This document shows positions 1-7,598 of a stretch of 17,521 nucleotides of DNA, in pieces. Positions within the stretch are counted from its first letter, which is position 1; each line of letters begins with the position of its first letter. The translations under genes were made by a program, and so were the position numbers. Source of the DNA: Rhodospirillales bacterium. Lineage in GTDB: Bacteria; Pseudomonadota; Alphaproteobacteria; Rhodospirillales; JABHCV01. The notes under the pieces were generated by a model. It was not told where the DNA came from. It was given only the letters and a program-made list of their open reading frames with translations, and did no database searches. The stretch is from the NCBI GenBank assembly GCA_016776705.1, contig JADHSW010000038.1:1-17521 (forward strand), read 5' to 3'.

Positions 1-95
1 TCCAGGGGTTCTCGAAAGTGCTTCATGACAACCGGGCGGGTGGTGTCGGCAAGCATTTCAGCCAGGGCAAGTTCCCTCGAATAGGGTTGGCTCAT
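1..95 (-). CDS. hisN: Histidinol-phosphatase / inositol monophosphatase family protein, N-terminal fragment
   Basis: Only the first 31 codons lie in the window; the gene runs off the left edge. The start ATG (95-93) overlaps the TAA stop of the upstream cytochrome gene (97-95) in a TAATG junction, which suggests translational coupling. The visible peptide contains LALAEMLADTTRPVVMKHFR. This resembles the N-terminal helix of HisN-type inositol-monophosphatase-fold enzymes (LA..LAD.A...I...FR), which in histidine synthesis dephosphorylate histidinol phosphate. The metal-binding motifs (GEE, DPIDGT) would lie outside the window, so the call rests on the N-terminus alone. Another member of the IMPase superfamily (SuhB or CysQ-like) is possible. 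Confidence 0.6.
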   Translation of the reverse strand, partial: MSQPYSRELALAEMLADTTRPVVMKHFREPL

Positions 96-643
96 TATGG
101 CAAGGCTTTCGGGTTATCGCTTAACGCGCGCAGAAAGCCGATAATTGTGGCCCGTTCGCCAGCGTCTTTAATTCCCTTGAGTGACATTTTCGTTCCCATG
201 ACAAACGTTCGCGGGTTGATCAGGAAGTGGTCCAGGTCCTCAAATGTCCAGGTGCCGCCCTTCAACTTCATGGCATCGGAATATTTAAAGCCTTCAACGC
301 CGCCCTTTTCGCGCCCGACAATATCCCACAGGTTGGGGCCGATGCGGTTCTTGTCGTCCTTTTCAGATGTATGGCAGGCCTTGCACTTGCGAAATGCTTT
401 GGTCCCGGCATCCGGATCATAACTGGCAAGAAGGCTTGCGATTCCAGCAGGCGCGGCTTTTGCTGCGGGCGTTTGCGGTTCTTCCTGTTGAGCCGGGGCT
501 TCCTGCGAAACGGCCTGTTCTTGAGGCGGCGGCAATTCGGCGCGAGGGCGCACCGTGAGTTCACCGATCACGTTGACGACAACAACCAGCACCACGGCGA
601 TGATGAAGGAAATCACAAGGTTTTTAACAAGTTCCGGTTCCAT
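95..643 (-). CDS. Membrane-anchored class I cytochrome c (CycM/cytochrome c-552 type)
   Basis: A 182-residue protein with an N-terminal hydrophobic segment at about residues 8-27 that acts as an uncleaved anchor. A Pro/Glu/Gln/Ala-rich periplasmic linker follows (about 34-66), then a class I cytochrome c domain (about 75-180). The haem site is CKACH (C87, C90, H91) and the likely axial Met is M153 in the FVMGTKM segment. The KCKACHT...IGPNLWDIVGR pattern is that of mitochondrial-like alphaproteobacterial cytochromes of the CycM group, which carry electrons from the bc1 complex to aa3-type oxidase. The start has an AAGGG about 11 bases upstream. It is the first gene of a leftward pair with the hisN-like gene and is divergent from kdsB. 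The family is certain; the electron partner is inferred. Confidence 0.9.
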   Translation of the reverse strand: MEPELVKNLVISFIIAVVLVVVVNVIGELTVRPRAELPPPQEQAVSQEAPAQQEEPQTPAAKAAPAGIASLLASYDPDAGTKAFRKCKACHTSEKDDKNRIGPNLWDIVGREKGGVEGFKYSDAMKLKGGTWTFEDLDHFLINPRTFVMGTKMSLKGIKDAGERATIIGFLRALSDNPKALP

Positions 644-771
644 TTTTCAGCAACCCTTTTTCCCGTTTTCAGCAAACCACACAGACAAAACATGCAAAAT
701 CAGTTTCCGCTGCTCACCCTGTCGTTATACTGCATGACAACAGTGACGGAAACCACGACGAAGATTTGCAC
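644..771. promoter_or_regulatory. Divergent intergenic region between the cytochrome c gene and kdsB
   Basis: This 128-base gap lies between two divergently transcribed genes and must hold both promoters. A TTATAC at 725-730 could be a -10 box for kdsB, but the best upstream hexamer (TTTCCG, 704-709) is poor and only 15 bases away. No strong palindrome or operator is visible. The promoter assignment is a weak inference. Confidence 0.25.
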
Positions 772-1533
772 ATGACAGATAATCAATCCACCCGCGCGGC
801 CCCGACCAACCCGTTGGTTATCGTTCCGGCGCGAATGAATTCAGCCCGACTGCCCGGAAAACCGCTGGCGGACATCGCCGGCGTTCCCATGATCGTTCAT
901 GTATTGCGGCGTGCAATTGAGGCCGATGTGGGACCGGTTATAGTCGCCTGTGCGGAGCAGGAAATTTTTGACGCCGTCAGTGACGCGGGAGGGCGTGCGG
1001 TGTTAACCCGTGCCGATCACCCTTCCGGGTCCGACAGGGCCTACGAGGCCCTGACAAGAATTGACCCTGATGGCCGCCACGACGCCATCGTCAATGTTCA
1101 GGGAGATTTACCGACTATCGAGGCCCTGGCGGTTCGTGCCGCCTTGAAACCGCTCGAACAGACAGACGTGGATATCGCAACCCTTGTCAGTGAAATCACT
1201 ATCGAAGAAGAAAAGGATAACCCCAATGTGGTTAAAGCGGTGTTGTCCATGTGCGACGGCGCCAGCATTGGGCGGGCACTGTATTTCAGTCGCCAGCGGG
1301 TGCCTTCGGGCGACGGTCCCTTATATCATCATATCGGGCTTTACGCCTTTCGCCGGGAATCATTGCGGCGCTTTGTCGGCCTTGATCCCGCGCCGGTTGA
1401 ACAACGTGAAAGACTGGAACAGTTGCGCGCTCTGGAAGCGGGGATGCGCATTGACGCCGCACTCGTTGACACGGTGCCCCTCGGTGTCGATACTCCGGCG
1501 GACCTGGAGCGGGCACGCCAGATGCTGGCTTGA
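772..1533 (+). CDS. kdsB: 3-deoxy-manno-octulosonate cytidylyltransferase (CMP-KDO synthetase)
   Basis: Activates KDO with CTP to CMP-KDO for lipid A/inner-core LPS synthesis in the cytoplasm. Taking ATG at 772 the protein is 253 residues, the normal length. Family motifs in order are the nucleotide-binding loop IVPARMNSARLPGKPL (residues 17-32), DHPSGSDR (82-89), NVQGDLPTI (108-116, where many bacteria have NVQGDEP; the Leu form is common in alphaproteobacteria), HHIGLYAFRR, and the C-terminal EQLRALEAGMRI. An in-frame TTG at 766 is less likely than the ATG, and no strong Shine-Dalgarno separates the two. pheA follows 27 bases after the stop, so the two are probably co-transcribed. The gene implies an LPS-bearing outer membrane. 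Confidence 0.95.
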   Translation: MTDNQSTRAAPTNPLVIVPARMNSARLPGKPLADIAGVPMIVHVLRRAIEADVGPVIVACAEQEIFDAVSDAGGRAVLTRADHPSGSDRAYEALTRIDPDGRHDAIVNVQGDLPTIEALAVRAALKPLEQTDVDIATLVSEITIEEEKDNPNVVKAVLSMCDGASIGRALYFSRQRVPSGDGPLYHHIGLYAFRRESLRRFVGLDPAPVEQRERLEQLRALEAGMRIDAALVDTVPLGVDTPADLERARQMLA

Positions 1534-1560
1534 AGAAATAAAGAAAAGGGCTTGGAGAAT

Positions 1561-2412
1561 ATGACGGACGTGGATGAAAAAATCGCCTTCCAGGGCGCCC
1601 CGGGAGCTTATTCGGACCTCGCTTGCCGGGGAGCCTATCCGGGCATGGATACCCTGCCATGTCATACCTTTGAAGACACCTTTGCCGCCGTGCATGAGGG
1701 GCGCGCCCGGCTGGCGATGATTCCTATCGACAATTCCGTCGCCGGCAGGGTTGCCGACATTCATCATTTGTTGCCGGCTTCGAGCCTGCATATCATCGGC
1801 GAGCATTTCCAGCGGGTCGATCATCACCTGTTGGCGCTGCCGGGTACAAAAATTGAAGATTTGACCCATGTTCACAGCCATGTTCATGCCCTTCCGCAAT
1901 GTCGCAATGTCATTCGCGAGCTGGGGCTTGAGCCGGTCGTGTATGCCGATACCGCCGCCGGTGCGAAGATGATTTCGGAACAGGGCGATAAATCCCACGC
2001 CGCCATCGCATCAGAACTTGCGGGAAAAATTTACGGTCTGGAATCCCTGCGCGCCAATATCGAAGACGCCGAACACAACACCACCCGCTTCCTGATCATG
2101 ACAAAGGAAAGCGAATTTCCCCGTTATGACGGCAGTCGCTGGGTAACCAGTTTTGTCTTCAAGGTGCGCAACGTTCCGGCGGCGCTGTACAAGGCCATGG
2201 GCGGTTTTGCCACCAACAGCGTCAACATGACCAAACTGGAAAGCTACATGGTTGACGGTAACTTCACCGCCGCCCAGTTCTATGCCGAAATTGAAGGCCA
2301 CGTAGACGACAGGAGCGTCCAGATGGCCATGGAAGAGCTCGGCTTTTTCACCTCGTGGGTCAAGGTTCTGGGCGTTTTCCCGGGAAATCCTTTCCGTCAG
2401 GAACAGGCCTAG
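1561..2412 (+). CDS. pheA: Prephenate dehydratase with ACT regulatory domain
   Basis: Converts prephenate to phenylpyruvate in phenylalanine synthesis. It is a 283-residue monofunctional enzyme with no chorismate mutase domain. The catalytic domain (about 7-185) begins IAFQGAPGAYSD, contains MIPIDNSVAGRV (53-64), and ends with the catalytic TRF triad (175-177) within NTTRFLIM. The ACT domain (about 196-275) senses Phe; its TKLES (224-228) matches the family's Phe-binding ESRP region but reads ESYM, a common alphaproteobacterial variant. The ATG at 1561 has GGAG at 1554-1557 and is preferred to an in-frame TTG at 1552. It follows kdsB closely. Its TAG stop is the terminal CTAG of a 50-bp palindrome shared with convergent nudC. 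Confidence 0.95.
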   Translation: MTDVDEKIAFQGAPGAYSDLACRGAYPGMDTLPCHTFEDTFAAVHEGRARLAMIPIDNSVAGRVADIHHLLPASSLHIIGEHFQRVDHHLLALPGTKIEDLTHVHSHVHALPQCRNVIRELGLEPVVYADTAAGAKMISEQGDKSHAAIASELAGKIYGLESLRANIEDAEHNTTRFLIMTKESEFPRYDGSRWVTSFVFKVRNVPAALYKAMGGFATNSVNMTKLESYMVDGNFTAAQFYAEIEGHVDDRSVQMAMEELGFFTSWVKVLGVFPGNPFRQEQA

Positions 2413-2458
2413 ATCAAACGGCTTTTAATTGGAATCAATTAAAAGCTGGTTGCTCTAG
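2409..2458. repeat. 50-bp palindromic repeat, copy A (between pheA and nudC)
   Basis: An inverted repeat whose 23-base arms match at 20 positions around a 4-base centre (GAAT). The inner 11 bases (2421-2431 against 2436-2446) pair perfectly. Both ends are CTAG: the left one carries the pheA stop and the right one, on the other strand, the nudC stop. It aligns without gaps to a second 50-bp copy at 7595-7644 with 39 of 50 positions identical. At two stem positions the differences are compensatory, so base pairing seems to be conserved. It sits where a bidirectional terminator is expected but has no T tract. Confidence 0.85.
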
Positions 2459-3384
2459 TCTTCGGCTAGCCATTCGGCAATCAGCCAATATGAAATGGAA
2501 TCTTTTCGGGGCAATCGAAGTCCCAGATCGCCAATGTTGGCGACCTGTTTTTTGGTGAACCAGCGAGCGTCTTCCAGTTCATCATCGCCGATTTCAATGC
2601 CAACGCTTGTGGCGCGGGCTCGGTATCCCAGCATCAGCGAGGCCGGAAAGGGCCATGGTTGGGAGGCGCGGTAATCAACATCTTCGACATGAATACCCGC
2701 TTCCTCGAACACCTCGCGGATCACCGCCTGTTCCAGGGTTTCACCCTGATCGACGAAACCGGCCAGGGTTGAATACATGCCTTGTGTAAAATTGGCGTGA
2801 CGTCCCAGCAGGCAAGCCCCGCCTTCTGGCCCGGGGCGGGTTACCAGCATGATCACTGCCGGGTCGGTCCTCGGGAAATGATCGCGGCCGCACTCAGGGT
2901 TTGTGCAACGTCGCAGGCGCCCGGCCTCTGCCGACAGAGTCGGGTTGCCGCATTCACTACAAAAATGATTGTGACGATGCCAGTACATCAAGCCACGGGC
3001 ATGGGCCAGAAGGGATCCATCATGCCCGTCCATCAAAACGCCAACCTGACGCAAATCGACAAATTCGGCCGATCCCATCATCGGCGTCAGTGTTGGCAAT
3101 TCGTGTTCGGAAACATCGACGGCGATATAGGCGTTGTCCTGCCCACTTTCGTCCACCCCCAACAGGGCGATTTCACCTGATATTTCCAGCAGGCCACGGG
3201 CATGATTGCCCGAAAGTGTGACGGCGCAGGGCGAATCTGTGTTGCGAATCAGGCTGCAATTTCGCCAAATTGGTACGATTCGCGTATTTTTGTCGTGAAA
3301 TCGGGCCTTGATCCAGTTCTCATCAGAAAAAAAATTTGGCGATCGGAGAAGTCGATTTTCGCTGTAATAAATTTTCTCAATCAT
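2455..3384 (-). CDS. nudC: NAD(+) diphosphatase (NADH pyrophosphatase, Nudix family)
   Basis: Hydrolyses NADH/NAD+ to NMN(H) and AMP; members also remove NAD caps from RNA. From ATG 3384 it is 309 residues. An N-terminal NUDIX-like domain (about 10-130) is followed by a four-Cys zinc ribbon (C142, C145, C160, C165) and a complete Nudix box, GFVDQGETLEQ...REVFEEAGI (209-231). Next comes SQPWPFPAS (241-249), the signature separating NudC enzymes from other Nudix hydrolases. The frame stays open upstream for 54 more codons, but that stretch has no family resemblance. The chosen ATG has an AGG about ten bases ahead and begins at the usual domain edge. Convergent with pheA. Confidence 0.93.
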   Translation of the reverse strand: MIEKIYYSENRLLRSPNFFSDENWIKARFHDKNTRIVPIWRNCSLIRNTDSPCAVTLSGNHARGLLEISGEIALLGVDESGQDNAYIAVDVSEHELPTLTPMMGSAEFVDLRQVGVLMDGHDGSLLAHARGLMYWHRHNHFCSECGNPTLSAEAGRLRRCTNPECGRDHFPRTDPAVIMLVTRPGPEGGACLLGRHANFTQGMYSTLAGFVDQGETLEQAVIREVFEEAGIHVEDVDYRASQPWPFPASLMLGYRARATSVGIEIGDDELEDARWFTKKQVANIGDLGLRLPRKDSISYWLIAEWLAED

Positions 3385-3596
3385 GATAACAGCCTGATCT
3401 GATACGGATTTTCGATTCGGGCATTTTGTCACGTAGGGGGCGTTCTTAAAACCTTGAACTGACAAAACGGCGAATGCCTGTGGATGGATTGATTTTTGTA
3501 TTGGATTCCAATGCCTTGGCTGATAATTTTCATTCAAGGTAAACAAACACGTCCTTGAGGGCAGTTGGGGAAGTGTAAACGGGGATTGCTCTACGG
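3385..3596. promoter_or_regulatory. Divergent intergenic region between nudC and the repeat lipoprotein gene
   Basis: 212 bases without a supported gene. It contains a short perfect palindrome TTGGATTCCAA (3501-3511). GATAAT (3522-3527) could be a -10 for the rightward gene with TTGGAT (3501-3506) as a -35, although the 15-base spacer is short. Promoters for both flanking genes must lie here; the exact elements are uncertain. Confidence 0.3.
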
Positions 3597-4952
3597 ATGC
3601 TGGCTTTACGGCCTACTGCCATTTTGCTTGCGTTGTTCGCATTGGCTTCGTGCGCCTACATCCCCGGCGGCGACAATTTCAATTTCAACAAATGCAAGGT
3701 CGATTATAGCGAGCACCTGCAGGGTGTTGATTGGGAAAAAGCCAAGAAAATCAACGTCAGAATCCGGCAAGGGGATTTCACCCCGACTTATATTGGCCTG
3801 TACATGGCCCAACCGTACGTGTTGTCCATTGAAAACGCGGATGATTACAGCCATTCCTTCCGCGCCATGGACTTTTTCCGCGCCATTGCCCTGGATGGTG
3901 TGCGAATCGGAGGTGGAAGATTCGAAGCGGTGGATTGCCTGGACGGGGTTGGCGTTCCAGCGGGCAAGACAACGCAGTTACGCTTTGTCGCCGTTCGTGA
4001 CGGCACTTATGAGTATGACGACAATTCCCTGATGATTTCCCTGGCGATGATCGGCAGCGGCGGCGGTTTCATCACCATTGAACCGCCACGGGTGATCTCG
4101 GAAAGTCCTGTTAAACACCTGATGCTGCGCGAAAACACAATCGTAGAATCGCGAGAAGAACCAAAGCCTTCCGGCCTGTTTGATGATCAGGAGGAGAAGC
4201 CTGCGCCTTCGCCAGGCCTGTTTGATGATCAGGAGGAAGCGCCTGTGCCACCGTCCGGCTTGTTTGATGATCAAGAGGTAGCCCCGACGGAACCGTCAAC
4301 GACCAGCCTGTTTGGCGATGAACAGCCTGTACAGCCTTCGCCTTCTGTCCCTGTGCAGGCCATTGAACCGCCCGTAGAGGCGCCTGGAGAAGGGTTGTTC
4401 AGCGATCCGACCCTGACGCCGGATACTGAAATCAAACCTGACGAAGGCCTGTTTGGCGAGCCTGCCCTGGAGCCTGCGCCTGATGAAACACCGTCCGAAT
4501 CGCCGGAAGCCAGCGTAACGCCTGAGTTGCCTGAACAGTCTCCATCGGCTGATCCATCGCAAAGATTGTTCGAAAGCGTTCCGGAACTCGTTGAAAAAGA
4601 AGAAGAAATGATCGTTCTGGACGAGTCTGAGGTGCCTGCGGACAAACCCGTAGTGTCCGACGAAGAGGAAATGTTCGTCGTGGAAGAGCCTGCCCTTAAA
4701 GCGTCGCCTGAAACGATGCCACAGCCCCCGGCGCAAGACGCCGGGGACAGCGGCGAAAGTCTGACTGCGAAAACTGAAACAATTACCCCTGAACCCGTAC
4801 CTGAGCCTCAAATTCCGGCCGCCTTCCCGGAAGGATTTGAGGCCCTGGAAGGCCCGCCCGCAGATATCTATTCAGATCCTCCGGACGTAGTGAATACAGG
4901 CCCCGGTTCCGGCGGCGACGGAGGTGAGGACACGTTCAGTAACGCAGGTTGA
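3597..4952 (+). CDS. Lipoprotein with cupredoxin-like domain and Pro/Glu-rich GLFDDQE tandem repeats
   Basis: A 451-residue product not recognised as a named family. The lipobox LASC places the lipidated Cys at residue 19. Residues about 50-165 form a beta-rich domain with cupredoxin-like features (YVLSIENADDYSHSF near 74-88, then AGKTTQLRFVAVRDGTYEY at 122-140). It has a single candidate ligand, H86, and no Cys-His-Met cluster, so copper binding is doubtful. From about residue 185 it becomes disordered, acidic and Pro-rich. GLFDDQE occurs three times at exact 14-residue spacing (193, 207, 221), with looser copies SLFGDE, GLFSDP, GLFGEP and RLFES. The end is Gly/Asp-rich. A GGGG lies about ten bases before the ATG. 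Probably a surface or periplasm-spanning lipoprotein whose repeats may be binding motifs; function unknown. Confidence 0.75.
   Translation: MLALRPTAILLALFALASCAYIPGGDNFNFNKCKVDYSEHLQGVDWEKAKKINVRIRQGDFTPTYIGLYMAQPYVLSIENADDYSHSFRAMDFFRAIALDGVRIGGGRFEAVDCLDGVGVPAGKTTQLRFVAVRDGTYEYDDNSLMISLAMIGSGGGFITIEPPRVISESPVKHLMLRENTIVESREEPKPSGLFDDQEEKPAPSPGLFDDQEEAPVPPSGLFDDQEVAPTEPSTTSLFGDEQPVQPSPSVPVQAIEPPVEAPGEGLFSDPTLTPDTEIKPDEGLFGEPALEPAPDETPSESPEASVTPELPEQSPSADPSQRLFESVPELVEKEEEMIVLDESEVPADKPVVSDEEEMFVVEEPALKASPETMPQPPAQDAGDSGESLTAKTETITPEPVPEPQIPAAFPEGFEALEGPPADIYSDPPDVVNTGPGSGGDGGEDTFSNAG
4173..4290 (+). repeat. 42-bp in-frame tandem repeat (3 units) in the lipoprotein gene
   Basis: Three near-identical 42-base units encode GLFDDQE followed by a variable Pro/Glu/Ala spacer. 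The core GCCTGTTTGATGATCAGGAG is almost unchanged in the first two units and slightly diverged in the third. The high DNA identity suggests recent slippage or unequal crossing-over. Degenerate copies continue downstream to about 4575. Confidence 0.8.
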
Positions 4953-5004
4953 GAAGTAAAAATTCCGCTGCCGGTTTTTTCCCCGTTAATCGGCCCGGAT
5001 TTAA

Positions 5005-5035
5005 TTGACCAACCCTCCCGGTGGGCTGCTATAGT
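5005..5035 (+). promoter_or_regulatory. Probable sigma-70-type promoter of the SRP RNA gene
   Basis: TTGACC (5005-5010) and TATAGT (5030-5035) lie just upstream of the SRP RNA. The 19-base spacer is longer than ideal; reading the -10 as CTATAG gives 18. The predicted start, six to seven bases after the -10, falls at 5041-5042, exactly where the RNA's terminal helix begins. Confidence 0.55.
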
Positions 5036-5040
5036 GCGCG

Positions 5041-5140
5041 CGGGAGATCGGTGCTGGGCGGACTACTCGCCAACCCGGTCAGATCCGGAAGGAAGCAGCC
5101 GTAACGAGATTCGGTTCGGGTCGGCATTCGGTCTCCCACC
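5041..5140 (+). ncRNA. ffs: Signal recognition particle 4.5S-type RNA
   Basis: Small bacterial SRP RNA, the scaffold for Ffh in co-translational targeting of membrane proteins. The conserved domain IV hairpin is clear: the CCGGTCAGATCCGGAAGGAA region, with its GGAA tetraloop and asymmetric internal loop, followed by GCAGCCGTAACG. The terminal helix pairs GGGAGA (5042-5047) with TCTCCC (5132-5137). The length of about 100 nt fits the short SRP RNA of proteobacteria, and a position directly upstream of dnaX is usual in alphaproteobacteria. A run of six T follows immediately. Ends are accurate to a few bases. Confidence 0.93.
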
Positions 5141-5146
5141 TTTTTT
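5141..5146 (+). terminator. T tract following the SRP RNA terminal helix
   Basis: Six T residues directly follow the closing helix of the SRP RNA, so the RNA's own stem may act as an intrinsic terminator. dnaX begins only 36 bases later and needs either read-through or a promoter in that gap; none is evident. Confidence 0.45.
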
Positions 5147-5181
5147 CCGGTCTTTATTCATTAGGTTATTTCATATCTCTC

Positions 5182-6951
5182 ATGACTGATCAGACCGAAT
5201 CTGAACCCACTGACGAATATACCGTACTTGCCCGCAAGTACCGCCCCACTTCTTTCGCCGGACTGATCGGCCAGGAAGCAATGGTGCGCACCCTGACCAA
5301 CGCCATTGGATCAGGCCGCCTTGCCCATGCTTTTGTGCTGACCGGCGTTCGTGGTGTCGGCAAGACAACGACGGCGCGCATCATCGCCCGTGTGCTCAAT
5401 TGTATTGGTGAAGATGGTACTGGCGGCCCGACTGTTGCCCCGTGTGGGGTCTGTGAACATTGCAAGGCCATTGCCGAAGATCGCCATGTTGATGTGTTGG
5501 AAATGGATGCCGCAAGCCGCACCGGTGTCGATGACATTCGCGAACTGATCGAAGGCGTGCGCTACCGCCCAACATCGGCCCGCTACAAGATCTACATCAT
5601 CGATGAAGTGCACATGCTGTCAAAAAATGCCTTCAACGCCTTGCTCAAGACCCTGGAAGAACCACCGGAACACGTGAAATTCATTTTTGCGACAACGGAA
5701 ATCAGGAAAATTCCAGTCACCGTGTTGAGCCGTTGCCAGCGTTTTGATCTCAGGCGCGTCGATACGGAAACCCTGTCGTCGCATTTCAAGGGCGTGGCTG
5801 AAAGCGAAGGGGCTGAAATCAGCGAAGCCGCCTTGAGCCTGATTGCGCGGGCCGCCGATGGTTCTGTTCGCGACGGCCTAAGCCTGTTGGATCAGGCCAT
5901 CGCGCACGGTTCCGGGGCTGTTGATGATCAGCAGATCAGGGACATGCTGGGTCTGGCAGACCGCTCGCAGACCTTCCAGCTTTTGGAGGCTGTTCTGAAA
6001 GGCGATATCGCCCCCGCCCTTGAGCGTTTCGAGCTGCTCTACAAGGAAGGCGCGGACCCCTCAAGCGTAATCGAGGATTTGCTCGAAATCACCCATTGGC
6101 TGACCCGCATCAAGATTGTCCCCACCGCAGCCGACGATCCCGGCGTTCCGGAAATTGAACGCGTCAGCGGGCGCGAAATGGCGAGCCGGTTGCAAATGGC
6201 CGCCATTGCCCGCGCCTGGCAAATGCTGCTCAAGGGCCTGGGCGAAGTGAACAGCGCACCCTCGCCGGTGCAGGCCGCCGAAATGGTCCTGGTTCGCCTC
6301 GCCTACGCCGCCAATCTGCCGACCCCGGCGGATGCCTTGAAGGCGATGGATGGGTCCAGCGCTCAGGTTTCTGGCGGCGGCGCTCCCGCAGCTTCTGCGC
6401 CAGCCCATCAATCAACAGCGTCCAGTCCTGTGGCGGAATCGCAATCCCTTCCAGCCTCGTCGTCAGGGATCAACCAGCCGCGGGCGGTTCTGGCGGGCGG
6501 GGACACGCTTCAGGCCCTGCAGGTATCCCCGGACCCGGTGCTCGAAGCGGGCCCCGAAAACGAGGTTGCGGCTGATCCGGTCAATATTCTGGAAGTCGCC
6601 AGGCTTGCTGGCGAGAGGGGCGAAGCGATCCTGCGCGCCAACATCATCAATAATGTGCATCTTGTCAGTTTCGAGGCGGGCCGCATCGAAATTCGCCTGG
6701 GCGAACATGCCAGGAAGGAACTGCCCTATGATCTGGCCAAATTTCTGAGCGAGAACACGTCCCGTCGCTGGATCGTCACCGTTACCAATGAAGCCGGTGA
6801 TCTTCCCCTGCAACATCAGTGGAATGAAGCCAAGGCAGCGGACCGGGCCAGTGCTGCCGATCATCCTTTGGTCAAGGCGGTGCTTGAAACCTTCCCCGGC
6901 GCAACTGTTGGCGAAGTACGAAAACAATCAACTCCCTCCAGCGAAGGCTAG
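5182..6951 (+). CDS. dnaX: DNA polymerase III subunit gamma/tau (clamp loader ATPase)
   Basis: The clamp-loader ATPase that loads the beta clamp and, through its C-terminal part, links to the polymerase core and helicase. It has 589 residues. AAA+ elements are the N-terminal LARKYRPTSFAGLIGQ (16-31), Walker A GVRGVGKT (55-62), the zinc module Cys residues (C74, C88, C91, C94), Walker B DEVH (141-144) and SRCQRFDLR (183-191). An Ala/Ser/Pro-rich linker (about 385-460) precedes a C-terminal tau-like domain ending in a LETFPGATV segment typical of alphaproteobacteria. No slippery A-run suitable for a gamma-producing frameshift was found near the linker. There is no clear Shine-Dalgarno before the ATG. 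ffs lies upstream; a GST gene follows after 8 bases. Confidence 0.96.
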   Translation: MTDQTESEPTDEYTVLARKYRPTSFAGLIGQEAMVRTLTNAIGSGRLAHAFVLTGVRGVGKTTTARIIARVLNCIGEDGTGGPTVAPCGVCEHCKAIAEDRHVDVLEMDAASRTGVDDIRELIEGVRYRPTSARYKIYIIDEVHMLSKNAFNALLKTLEEPPEHVKFIFATTEIRKIPVTVLSRCQRFDLRRVDTETLSSHFKGVAESEGAEISEAALSLIARAADGSVRDGLSLLDQAIAHGSGAVDDQQIRDMLGLADRSQTFQLLEAVLKGDIAPALERFELLYKEGADPSSVIEDLLEITHWLTRIKIVPTAADDPGVPEIERVSGREMASRLQMAAIARAWQMLLKGLGEVNSAPSPVQAAEMVLVRLAYAANLPTPADALKAMDGSSAQVSGGGAPAASAPAHQSTASSPVAESQSLPASSSGINQPRAVLAGGDTLQALQVSPDPVLEAGPENEVAADPVNILEVARLAGERGEAILRANIINNVHLVSFEAGRIEIRLGEHARKELPYDLAKFLSENTSRRWIVTVTNEAGDLPLQHQWNEAKAADRASAADHPLVKAVLETFPGATVGEVRKQSTPSSEG

Positions 6952-6959
6952 AACGCCCC

Positions 6960-7598
6960 ATGATCGAACTGCATTATTCACCGGGTAACGCCAATCTGGC
7001 GCCGCATTTCATTCTTGAAGATTTGAACGCCGATTTCCATCTCGTGAAGGTGGACAGGTCCATCAATGCCCATAAGTCGGCGGACTACTTGAAAATGAAC
7101 CCCTTCGGACGCATTCCGGTGCTGGTTGATGGTGACCTTGTGTTGTTTGAAGCGGCGGCCATATGCCTGCATCTGGTTGACAGTCTTCCCGGGAATGACC
7201 TTGCGCCCGCGCTGGGCACGCCGCAAAGAGCGCACTTTTACAAGTGGCTGATGTTCCTGACAAACACCATTCAGCCCGATGTGCTGGTCTATTATTATCC
7301 TGATCGCTACACCAGCGATGAAAATGGCGGCGCAGGCGTCAAGGCCGCCGCCGAAAACAGACTGATCGACTATTACACCCGCCTGGACGAGCACCTGGGC
7401 GAAAACGGCCCCTACCTGTTGGGCGGGACTTTCTCGGCGGCGGATTACTATCTGTTGATGGTGTCGCGCTGGGGTCGGCCCCTGAAAACACCCCCGCGCG
7501 AGATGAAAAATCTGGGCGAAACTCTGAAGTTGATCATGGATCGCGACGCTGTCAAACGCGCCTTCGCCAGCGAAGATATCAAGCCGCCGTTCGTCTAG
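6960..7598 (+). CDS. Glutathione S-transferase family protein
   Basis: A 212-residue cytoplasmic GST-fold protein. The N-terminal thioredoxin-like domain (1-78) starts with YSPGNANLAPHF and has NPFGRIPVL (46-54), containing the cis-Pro, then the glutathione-contacting region LFEAAAICLHLVDS. The all-helical C-terminal domain includes LLGGTFSAADYYL. In beta-class bacterial GSTs the N-terminal motif is usually YSPGACSLAPH with a catalytic Cys at position 10; here residue 10 is Asn, so the chemistry may differ or rely on a Ser/Tyr. The usual Glu-Ser pair is Glu-Ala. Substrate cannot be told. It follows dnaX by 8 bases, with GAAGG inside the dnaX 3' end as a possible ribosome site. Its TAG stop comes from a 50-bp palindrome. 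Confidence 0.88.
   Translation: MIELHYSPGNANLAPHFILEDLNADFHLVKVDRSINAHKSADYLKMNPFGRIPVLVDGDLVLFEAAAICLHLVDSLPGNDLAPALGTPQRAHFYKWLMFLTNTIQPDVLVYYYPDRYTSDENGGAGVKAAAENRLIDYYTRLDEHLGENGPYLLGGTFSAADYYLLMVSRWGRPLKTPPREMKNLGETLKLIMDRDAVKRAFASEDIKPPFV

Noticed and set aside
18..775. Plus-strand frames opposite the cytochrome c gene
   Set aside because: The minus strand encodes a complete cytochrome with haem motif and axial Met; the plus frames have no motif.
1360..1998. A 212-residue minus-strand frame across the kdsB/pheA junction
   Set aside because: It spans two well-supported genes on the other strand and shows no recognisable motif.
4271..4811. Minus-strand frames opposite the lipoprotein repeats
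   Set aside because: They are low-complexity reverse complements of the Pro/Glu-rich repeats and lack start signals.
4961..4986. Terminator after the lipoprotein gene
   Set aside because: A run of six T follows CCGCTGCCGG, but the possible stem is only three base pairs, so it is too weak to call.
5182..6951. Programmed frameshift in dnaX giving a short gamma form
   Set aside because: The only A-run noted (near 5625) lies in the ATPase domain, too early for a gamma product and not in a slippery heptamer in the right frame.
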